Below, one piece after another: positions 1 to 5,119 of a stretch of DNA of 5,180 nt. The notes under the pieces were generated by a model. That model was not told the origin of the DNA. It saw only the letters and a list, made by a program, of their open reading frames with translations, and did no database searches. The DNA is from Verrucomicrobiota bacterium. GTDB lineage: Bacteria; Verrucomicrobiota; Verrucomicrobiia; Verrucomicrobiales; Verrucomicrobiaceae. Within the stretch, counting starts at the first letter, position 1. Each line of letters starts with the position of its first letter. Location of the stretch: assembly GCA_023429545.1 (NCBI GenBank), contig JAEYUU010000769.1, positions 1-5,180 on the forward strand. The letters run 5' to 3'. Made by a program: the position numbers and the translations under genes.

Positions 1-711
1 CTGCTCATGTGCCAGTACCTGTTTGGCGATGTGGAAAAGCATTGCATCCGGCTGGATATGTCCGAGTACCAGAACCAGGAATCGCTTCAGCTTCTGCTCG
101 GGCAGGGGGAAACAAGCCGGGGAAATATAGGCCGATTCTATGACAGGGCTGAGGGCAAGGGCTTCATCCTGTTCGACGAAATTGAAAAAGGCCACCCGCG
201 GGTGCTGGATATCTTCCTGCAGGTGCTTGATGCTGCGCGCATCACGGTGGCCAATGGGGACACGTTGAACCTTTCGGAATTCTACATCGTCGCCACCACC
301 AACATTGGCTCGGATGTCCTGATGGACGTGAAGAGCAGCAGCATTACCACCATCGAGCGTTTCATTGAAGATCTGGCCGCAGCGGAACTCCGACCTGAGG
401 TGCTGGCGCGATTCAATGTGCGCTGTGTCTTCCAGCGTCTCAGTTACAACGCACAGAAACAGATTGCCAGCATCATGCTGAACAAGGAACTGAAGCTGCT
501 CGCCTCGAAAGGGCACAACCTCACCTTCGGGAAAGGTGTCCTGGAACTCCTGGTGGCGGAGGGCGTGGAGCCCCGCCTCGGCGCGCGCCGCATGCGCACC
601 ACCGTGGAGAGCCACTGCCGCCACGCCGTGCGCGAGGCCATGCTTCAAGGACTGGCCACCTCTGGCGAACTCAACGTCGAAAATGGGAAACTGGTCATAC
701 AGAGCGCGTGA
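1..711 (+). CDS. Clp/Hsp100-type AAA+ ATPase, C-terminal part (5' end outside window)
   Basis: This is the last 236 codons of an ATP-driven AAA+ protein resembling the second ATPase module of ClpA/ClpB/ClpC. The frame is open at base 1, so the in-frame ATG at base 7 is not a credible start. Counting from base 1, the Walker B motif ends in Asp59-Glu60 (bases 175-180) in the context FDEIEKGHP. Sensor 1 is Asn101 in ATTNIGS, and the arginine finger is probably Arg137 in the RPEVLARF segment. Sensor 2 is Arg196 in LGARRM, followed by the small C-terminal helical and strand domain. Walker A must lie upstream. The segment matching the GYVG pore loop of ClpB reads GNIG (bases 121-132), so the usual aromatic residue is missing. 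Such proteins are cytoplasmic hexamers that unfold or remodel proteins. The target is unknown, and the genes that follow suggest a specialised partner rather than general proteostasis. The family is certain; ClpB, ClpA or ClpV identity is not. Confidence 0.9.
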   Translation: MLMCQYLFGDVEKHCIRLDMSEYQNQESLQLLLGQGETSRGNIGRFYDRAEGKGFILFDEIEKGHPRVLDIFLQVLDAARITVANGDTLNLSEFYIVATTNIGSDVLMDVKSSSITTIERFIEDLAAAELRPEVLARFNVRCVFQRLSYNAQKQIASIMLNKELKLLASKGHNLTFGKGVLELLVAEGVEPRLGARRMRTTVESHCRHAVREAMLQGLATSGELNVENGKLVIQSA

Positions 712-922
712 GTTATGGCAGTTGCACAAGCGCGAAATCAAGCGGTATGGCCTGTGCGCCTGGGCCGTGCTGATTGGTGTATACCGGGAAACCTATGTCC
801 TCGCCTGGGCCGGCTTTGGTGCAGCCGTGACGATGTATTGCTACGACCGCTGGGGCAAGCCCTGGGCCGAGCGGGGACGCATCATAATGGGTGGAAACAA
901 GACTGACAAAGACGCCTCATGA
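683..922 (+). CDS. Small putative inner-membrane protein, unrecognised
   Basis: This 79-residue protein is not recognised. A basic N-terminal stretch (HKREIKR, residues 15-21) leads into two short hydrophobic stretches, about residues 23-33 and 38-54, rich in Ala, Gly and aromatics. They are separated only by YRET, so it could be one long or two short membrane segments. The tail is polar and ends NKTDKDAS. The ATG at 683 lies inside the ATPase gene and gives a 29-base overlap. A TTG at 722 would give a 66-residue protein beginning just before the basic stretch and is a good alternative, because residues 1-13 look like incidental read-through of the overlapping frame. Neither start has a clear ribosome binding site. 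The main reason to accept it is context: its stop codon overlaps the lipoprotein start as ATGA, and without it a gap of about 200 bases would separate two close genes. It may anchor the ATPase or a complex to the membrane; that is inferred. Confidence 0.6.
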   Translation: MGNWSYRARELWQLHKREIKRYGLCAWAVLIGVYRETYVLAWAGFGAAVTMYCYDRWGKPWAERGRIIMGGNKTDKDAS

Positions 923-1254
923 CCGCCAAAGCACTCCTGCCGCTTCTCGCCGCCTGCATGTTGCTGGCGTCCTGCGCCGCCACCACCACCACGCGCACCT
1001 CCATCATCACGGATGTCATTCCTGAGGGTTCCCGGATCGAGTATTACGGGCAGATTCACGGTGATGTCTGGGTGGAAACGATGGTACACAATTCGATTCC
1101 ATATCCCATGCCGGTGAAGGTGGCGGAAAAGTGGGCGCTCAGTGCTGCCCAGCAGCGTCTTGGAGACAAATGGAAAGATTACCTCTTCCGCGTAACCGCC
1201 CCCGGTGAAAAGCCGATCATTCTATGGCAGAGACGCAATCACGTGCAGCTCTAG
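919..1254 (+). CDS. Small putative outer-membrane lipoprotein, unrecognised
   Basis: This 111-residue protein has a clear lipoprotein signal: Lys4, a hydrophobic core at residues 5-17, and the lipobox Leu16-Ala17-Ser18-Cys19. Cleavage before Cys19 would leave a 93-residue lipid-anchored protein. Position +2 is Ala rather than Asp, which under the E. coli sorting rule favours the outer membrane. A Thr-rich tether (ATTTTRT) is followed by a compact domain with two predicted strands around residues 33-58, a Pro-rich PYPMP segment, an amphipathic helix (VAEKWALSAAQQRL), and a closing strand in PIILWQRRN. The start is fixed by the ATGA overlap with the preceding membrane-protein gene, implying translational coupling, since no close Shine-Dalgarno is visible. 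I do not recognise the family. Sitting after a Clp-type ATPase and a membrane peptide, it could be the outer-membrane component of an envelope apparatus, but that role is inferred. Confidence 0.85.
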   Translation: MTAKALLPLLAACMLLASCAATTTTRTSIITDVIPEGSRIEYYGQIHGDVWVETMVHNSIPYPMPVKVAEKWALSAAQQRLGDKWKDYLFRVTAPGEKPIILWQRRNHVQL

Positions 1255-1287
1255 CGAGCCTGAATTCACCTTTAGATTTCCAGCACT

Positions 1288-2679
1288 ATGTCCGAAGACG
1301 CCGGTGACGAATTCACGAAGACAGCCAAGTCGATTGGCGACGACTTGTGGGCCCTCTTCAAGACCATTGTCGAAGAGCGACGCAGAAGGGAGCGCGAATC
1401 CAGGGCGCAGGCAGCCGCCGAGGAGAAGGAAAAGACCGGCCTGGAAAGGGATGCGCAGATCCGCAAGGAAGAGCGCGAGTTCATGAAGGCCGAGAATGAG
1501 AAGATGCGCACGGAGATGCGCGAGGTTCTCAAGGCCAATGGCATGGAAACCTCCGACAAGAATCTCGACCTCACCAGGGAGCAGGGTGAGAAGATGATGG
1601 AGAACCATGAGAAGATTGATGCCAACAACCAGCGCATCAGCGACATCGACACAAGCCTGAAGGACATCGATCGTCAGCAGCAAGATTGTCTTAAAAAGAC
1701 CCCCGAGCCTGACTTGGACGGATGGAAGGAGCTTCAGGCGAAGGCCAATGAACTCGTCGTTGAAAAGGCGAATCTCAATGAGGCCAATACAAAGCTCGAG
1801 GCTGAGAACGTCATGCTTAAAAACGGCAAGGGCCTGGAGCAACTCCAGACCGACAATGCTGTAAAGAATGACCTGGCAAAGCAGATGGAGAAGGTGAACG
1901 CGGGAATCGCCCGCGACAAAAAGAACATCGACTACTGCAACGACCGCATTCCAAAAATCGACAAAGAGCAGGCCGACCTTCTAAAGTCTCCCAAGCCAGA
2001 CATGGACAAATGGGAGAAGCTTCAGGCGGAAAAGGAAGGCCTGCAGAAGGAAAGGGGCGTCAGCCAGGAAGGTCTGGCCAAGAAGGAAGGCCAGTTCAAG
2101 GACCTGAAGGCGGGCAAGAGCTTGGAGCAGATGGAGAAGGTGGCCAAGCTTGACGCTGGAATCAAGCAGGGCAAGCAGGAGGTTGAGGGTCTGGACAACG
2201 CCATCAAAGGCTACGAAAAGAAGGAGAAAGAACTTCTGGATGCCGGTAAGAAGCCGGGCGATCCGGAGCTTGATAGCGTTCAGAAGAAGAAACAGGCCCT
2301 CTCGGACAAGAAGCAGGAGGCCCAGAAAGAGGTCACCAAACTCGAAAAGGAGCTCGATGGCGTGAACAAAGGGGTGGAGGGAGTGGGCAAAGTAAAGATG
2401 GAACCGAAGGGCCCGCTCACGCAGTCGCCTGAGTTGCACGTCGAAGGGTCCATTGGACCCAAAGTCGGTGGCTCCCCGAAAGTGAGCCCGCTCGCCAAGG
2501 GGCCTGAGTCGCTCGGCGAAAGTCCCATCGGACCCGAACTCGGAGGCTCACCGAAAGTGGGTGAAGGCACCAGGAAATTCCGCTCCGGCTCCGTCGGGGA
2601 CACGCTGCAGAAGCAGGGCTACAAGATTGGCGATGGACCCAAGCACGGCCGCAGCATGTCCGTGGGCGGGGTCAAGTAA
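1288..2679 (+). CDS. Large coiled-coil protein with tandem helical-hairpin repeats and Gly/Pro repeat tail
   Basis: This 463-residue protein of unknown function has no signal peptide or membrane segment. Residues 21-80 are an Arg/Glu/Lys-rich helix. Residues 103-368 hold degenerate tandem repeats: each is a long charged helix, a Pro/Asp hinge and a second helix. The hinges are TPEPDLDGW (138-146), SPKPDMDKW (234-242) and a weaker KPGDPELDSV (322-331). The first two units are 96 residues apart, and both end in a Gly-Lys-x-Leu-Glu-Gln motif (180-185 and 276-281). Residues 375-424 are two 25-residue Gly/Pro repeats, and the basic end repeats Arg-Ser-x-Ser-Val-Gly at 432 and 455. In-frame stops at 1261 and 1273 rule out an earlier start; no Shine-Dalgarno precedes the ATG. 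It lies 33 bases after the lipoprotein gene and is probably co-transcribed. Coiled-coil searches would return spurious SMC or myosin hits. It could be a scaffold, a filament subunit or a secreted substrate; the sequence does not decide. Confidence 0.88.
   Translation: MSEDAGDEFTKTAKSIGDDLWALFKTIVEERRRRERESRAQAAAEEKEKTGLERDAQIRKEEREFMKAENEKMRTEMREVLKANGMETSDKNLDLTREQGEKMMENHEKIDANNQRISDIDTSLKDIDRQQQDCLKKTPEPDLDGWKELQAKANELVVEKANLNEANTKLEAENVMLKNGKGLEQLQTDNAVKNDLAKQMEKVNAGIARDKKNIDYCNDRIPKIDKEQADLLKSPKPDMDKWEKLQAEKEGLQKERGVSQEGLAKKEGQFKDLKAGKSLEQMEKVAKLDAGIKQGKQEVEGLDNAIKGYEKKEKELLDAGKKPGDPELDSVQKKKQALSDKKQEAQKEVTKLEKELDGVNKGVEGVGKVKMEPKGPLTQSPELHVEGSIGPKVGGSPKVSPLAKGPESLGESPIGPELGGSPKVGEGTRKFRSGSVGDTLQKQGYKIGDGPKHGRSMSVGGVK
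1594..2391 (+). repeat. Three degenerate repeats encoding helix-hinge-helix units
   Basis: Three units lie inside the 463-residue coiled-coil protein: roughly bases 1594-1881, 1882-2151 and 2152-2391. The first two are spaced exactly 96 codons apart at both the hinge Trp (codons 146 and 242) and the later Gly-Lys-x-Leu-Glu-Gln motif (codons 180 and 276). DNA similarity survives around the hinge: the 11-base string agcttcaggcg follows both Trp codons. The third unit has lost the Trp (Val331) and the end motif, and its hinge lies 89 codons on. Units one and two are well supported; the third is weaker. Confidence 0.7.
2410..2559 (+). repeat. Two tandem 75-base repeats encoding a Gly/Pro-rich module
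   Basis: Bases 2410-2484 and 2485-2559 are adjacent copies of exactly 75 bases, encoding residues 375-399 and 400-424 of the coiled-coil protein. Both have PL near the start, PE at the seventh and eighth residues, and end in IGP-[KE]-[VL]-GGSPKV. The in-frame unit length with third-position and amino-acid divergence indicates an old duplication kept in frame. The encoded region is probably disordered. Confidence 0.85.
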
Positions 2680-2727
2680 CCGACGCATCTCTCCAACCGC
2701 GTGCGGAGAATTGGGAAGCTATGACTC

Positions 2728-3279
2728 ATGCCTAGCGTTCGTGACACCTTGAAGAGCATGCTCGCTGGCCGCAAGGGCCAGCCGGACCAGCAGCAGGGTG
2801 TGCAACAGGGCGAGGGCATGCCTGACCAGCAGGCCACGCGCATGAAGGATGAAGCCCTCGCGATGGATGATGGGCAGGGGCAGGGGCAGGATCTGATTGC
2901 GGAACGCCTCAAGATGGTCGCGGAACAGCGCGTGGCGCTGGCCCAGGCGGAAATCCAGAAACAGCAGCAGCACCTTGAGCAACTCCAGGATCGGCTCAAG
3001 GAAGTGACCCAGCAGGGACTTCCCCCGGGCAACCTCACCGACGACATTGATCAGGCGGGCCAGCGCCTCAATGAGGCCAAGGCGGAGCTCTCCCGGGCGA
3101 CCGAAGCAAAGCAGAACACCGACCTCACCAGAAGCTTGCGCCAGGATACCACGGACGGCAGCACGGAACAGGGTAGCGAAAAGGTCCGGGACAAGATTGG
3201 CGGCCCCACGGGTGGGCCCAAGCTTGGAGGGGACGAGGGCATGGAGATGCGCGCCCGCGGGCCATCCAGGAAACGGTGA
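2728..3279 (+). CDS. Gln-rich coiled-coil protein with Gly/Pro basic tail, likely relative of the preceding protein
   Basis: This 183-residue protein is unrecognised and has no signal peptide or membrane span. Residues 1-16 form a short basic amphipathic segment. Residues 18-54 are low-complexity Gln/Gly/Asp sequence, ending in three Gly-Gln pairs. Residues 56-96 form a coiled coil (core AEIQKQQQHLEQLQDRLKEV). A hinge GLPPGNLTDD (97-106) follows, then a second helix to about 138, giving one helical hairpin. The tail (156-183) carries IGGP, GGPKLGG and a basic ending RGPSRKR. The preceding protein has the same order of parts (charged helix, Pro hinge, helix, Gly/Pro tail ending basic) and shares 12-base identities at two places, so a common origin is likely. 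The ATG at 2720 is rejected because it runs into TAG after four codons. A weak purine stretch (gggaag, 2713-2718) may serve as ribosome binding site. The gap to the previous gene is 48 bases, consistent with one transcript. Function is unknown; scaffold or exported substrate are possibilities. Confidence 0.8.
   Translation: MPSVRDTLKSMLAGRKGQPDQQQGVQQGEGMPDQQATRMKDEALAMDDGQGQGQDLIAERLKMVAEQRVALAQAEIQKQQQHLEQLQDRLKEVTQQGLPPGNLTDDIDQAGQRLNEAKAELSRATEAKQNTDLTRSLRQDTTDGSTEQGSEKVRDKIGGPTGGPKLGGDEGMEMRARGPSRKR
2872..2889 (+). repeat. Three perfect gggcag hexamer copies
   Basis: Three exact copies of gggcag run head to tail and encode Gly-Gln three times (residues 49-54) in the Gln-rich region of the 183-residue protein. 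The unit is a multiple of three, so gain or loss of copies would keep the frame. Confidence 0.85.
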
Positions 3280-3337
3280 CGATGTGGGATACGCATTCTG
3301 ATTTGAGGTCCGCGCTACGAGCCGCGTTCATGGCATC

Positions 3338-3355
3338 GCTTTGGGCTACCAAAGC
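3338..3355 (+). promoter_or_regulatory. Perfect 7-bp hairpin upstream of the transferase gene
   Basis: The arms gctttgg (3338-3344) and ccaaagc (3349-3355) are perfectly complementary around the four-base loop gcta. The hairpin sits in the 91-base gap between the Gln-rich protein gene and the ATG at 3371, ending 15 bases before that start. No T tract follows, so it is not a typical intrinsic terminator. It could be a weak terminator or transcript-end stabiliser for the upstream operon, a leader structure affecting translation, or chance. A possible TTG start at 3341 lies inside its left arm, which would disfavour initiation there. Confidence 0.4.
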
Positions 3356-3370
3356 CGGCCATTTGCTTCC

Positions 3371-5119
3371 ATGATCTCCTGCCTCATCAAAAGCGCCCGG
3401 CATGACAGGCCGCACCTTGCCGGCATCACGATGACGGTACTTTTCCTTTCGCTGCCCAATTTGCTTCTGGTTTTCTGGCCGCGCGTGGAGCGTGCTTACA
3501 TGGAGAATTTCTGGCTGGGTGTCGGCATTCTCCTCTCGCCCTGTGTCTTCTCCCTGAATGTGCGTACCGGGCTCCGCCTGTGGCTGCCGCTGGCTGCCTT
3601 TATCCCGGCGCTCATGATCTACCAGTTGGTGACGGGTGCGCCAGCACGGGAATGGGCGCTCGTGGTCTTGGGCGAGGCGGATTGGAGTGAACTGGAGCGC
3701 TTCTGGAGTCAGGCTCTCCTGGCGGCGCTGGCAGCACCCCTTGCCATGGGCTTCCTCTGGTGGTTTACCGGGCGCCATCTGCCAGCGGGGCATCGCCTCG
3801 GTGGGGTGGCACGGATGGTCGTGCTGGCATTGCTTGGCATCATGCCGCTGGGGCAGATGTTCCTGGGAGGCTGGGATTTGGGCGCGCGTGTCGCGATGAA
3901 AAGACTGGCCACAACCTTCCCTGCGAATCTGCCCGTTTCCGGGTGGCAGGCGTGGGAGATTCGCAAGGACTTCGCGGGAAGGGCTGCCGTCAACGAGCAG
4001 ATCCGCGTGGTGTCAGTCCCTTCGATTGTGCGTGAGGTGTATGTGCTCGTTCTTGGTGAAGCGGCCCGGTTCGACCGCTTTCAGATCAACGGGTATGCCA
4101 GGGAAACCACGCCCCTGCTGGCAAAGGTGCCGGGATTGTTGAGCTTTCAAAACGTCATTGCTCCGGCGCCGGTCACCTCGATGAGTGTGCCTCTGCTGAT
4201 GACTCCTGCCTCACCCGGGGGCCTGGAGCGGGTGCCAGCGCTTCCCAGCACGGTGAGCATTTTTCGGCAGGCGGGTTTCCGGACGGCATGGTACTCAACC
4301 CAACGGAAACATGGCATGTATGACACAGCGTCGTCCATGTTTGCCCAAGATGCTCATGCCTCCCTGTTCCTGAGCGGGACCTTCGCGCCCGGCAATGGAC
4401 GATACATTTCCGAGCATGACGGCGCTCTGCTCCAGCCCGTGAGGGACCTCCTCGCGGAGGGGCATCAGAGAATCTTTCTGGTGCTGCATACCATGGGCAG
4501 CCACCAGAACTATGCGGACCGCTATCCGCCTGAGTTCAATCATTTCCCTGCCCAACGGGTGGAGATTGCCTCGCGGCCGTTTGTGCGGGCGCTTACGGGG
4601 GAGGAACGTGAGAATCTGGCAAACGCGTATGACAATTCCGTCCGGTACACGGACTGGTTCCTCGCTCAGGTCATTGATATCCTGGCACAGGCCCGTGCCG
4701 CTTCCATGATGGTGTACATTTCAGACCATGGTCAGAATGGAGGAGACGCGACGACTCTTCCCTTCGCCCACGGGAACGTCACACCGGAGGTGATGCACGT
4801 TCCCATGGTCGTCTGGATGTCCCCGGAATACCGGGCTCTGCGGCCGGATCGAGCCGTGGCGCTGGAGTCGCACGTGAGCACGCCATTCACCGGGTCTGCC
4901 GTGTTTCACACGCTGGTGGATGCTGCGGCTCTGCAATGCGGAGAGCTGACGCCCCGCCTGAGCGCGGCGGATGCACGATTCCAGCCCGGGCCTCGGCTCC
5001 TGCGGGACCTGAAGGGCGAGATCCTCGATTACGACAAGCTGCCCGCCACCTTGGAGGGGCGGCAACCTGCGGCTGCCGGAACGCCTGCCGGAGCAGGCCC
5101 AACCGAAGGGCAGCGATGA
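3371..5119 (+). CDS. EptA/CptA-type phosphoethanolamine transferase (sulfatase-fold membrane enzyme)
   Basis: This 582-residue inner-membrane enzyme probably transfers phosphoethanolamine, or a related phospholipid head group, onto an envelope glycan such as LPS. The N-terminal part has five hydrophobic spans (about 19-37, 47-63, 69-88, 111-132, 146-168), as in EptA and MCR; the periplasmic catalytic domain follows. Expected active-site residues are present: metal ligand Glu230 in VLVLGEAARFDRF, nucleophile Thr269 in VTSMSVPLL, metal ligands Asp452-His453 in ISDHGQ, and His377 (LHTMGSH) and His467 (FAHGN), matching known substrate- or second-metal-site histidines. NAYDNSVRYTD is also typical of the family. 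The length is slightly above the usual 540-550 because of an Ala/Gly/Pro-rich tail from about residue 560. Its catalytic domain has only one Cys (523), so the disulfides of EptA/MCR cannot form. The ATG at 3371 is preferred; an in-frame TTG at 3341 would add ten residues but lies in a hairpin. The acceptor is not determinable, and colistin resistance should not be assumed. Confidence 0.88.
   Translation: MISCLIKSARHDRPHLAGITMTVLFLSLPNLLLVFWPRVERAYMENFWLGVGILLSPCVFSLNVRTGLRLWLPLAAFIPALMIYQLVTGAPAREWALVVLGEADWSELERFWSQALLAALAAPLAMGFLWWFTGRHLPAGHRLGGVARMVVLALLGIMPLGQMFLGGWDLGARVAMKRLATTFPANLPVSGWQAWEIRKDFAGRAAVNEQIRVVSVPSIVREVYVLVLGEAARFDRFQINGYARETTPLLAKVPGLLSFQNVIAPAPVTSMSVPLLMTPASPGGLERVPALPSTVSIFRQAGFRTAWYSTQRKHGMYDTASSMFAQDAHASLFLSGTFAPGNGRYISEHDGALLQPVRDLLAEGHQRIFLVLHTMGSHQNYADRYPPEFNHFPAQRVEIASRPFVRALTGEERENLANAYDNSVRYTDWFLAQVIDILAQARAASMMVYISDHGQNGGDATTLPFAHGNVTPEVMHVPMVVWMSPEYRALRPDRAVALESHVSTPFTGSAVFHTLVDAAALQCGELTPRLSAADARFQPGPRLLRDLKGEILDYDKLPATLEGRQPAAAGTPAGAGPTEGQR
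5105..5110 (+). promoter_or_regulatory. Ribosome binding site (gaaggg) for the gene starting at 5116
   Basis: The purine stretch gaaggg lies five bases before an ATG at 5116 and is the best Shine-Dalgarno match before any start in the window. It falls within the last codons of the transferase gene and is the main reason for accepting the overlapping downstream start. Confidence 0.5.

Noticed and set aside
536..682. Upstream extension of the small membrane protein frame inside the ATPase gene
   Set aside because: The translation here is Ala/Arg/Trp/Pro-rich out-of-frame read-through of a conserved ATPase region; coding character begins only near 722.
1..711. Naming the ATPase clpB or clpV
   Set aside because: Only the C-terminal module is visible and its pore-loop segment differs from both; the first module and N-terminal domain are needed.
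715..906. A 63-codon frame starting at the ATG just after the ATPase stop
   Set aside because: It competes with the hydrophobic membrane-protein frame, does not connect to the lipoprotein start, and its translation has no recognisable character.
1222..1842. Long antisense open frame (about 206 codons) across the lipoprotein end and the coiled-coil gene
   Set aside because: Leu-rich translation is the expected reverse complement of a Lys/Glu/Gln-rich coiled-coil gene; no start signal and no domain is recognisable.
1981..2439. Second Leu/Phe-rich antisense frame within the coiled-coil gene
   Set aside because: Same composition artefact; it mirrors the repeat units on the coding strand.
1288..2679. 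Calling the coiled-coil protein an SMC, myosin-like or filament homologue
   Set aside because: There is no ATP-binding head or other defining domain; any resemblance would come from charged heptad composition.
2690..2709. Short inverted repeat tctcc/ggaga in the 48-base gap before the Gln-rich gene
   Set aside because: Only five pairs around a ten-base loop and no T tract; not supportable as a terminator.
3125..3793. Antisense frame of about 222 codons spanning the gap before the transferase
   Set aside because: It runs through the conserved N-terminal membrane part of the transferase gene, and its translation is rich in Arg, Pro and His without any motif.
3371..5119. Calling the transferase an MCR colistin-resistance gene
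   Set aside because: It has the general active site of the whole family but lacks the MCR/EptA cysteines; substrate and resistance cannot be read from the sequence.
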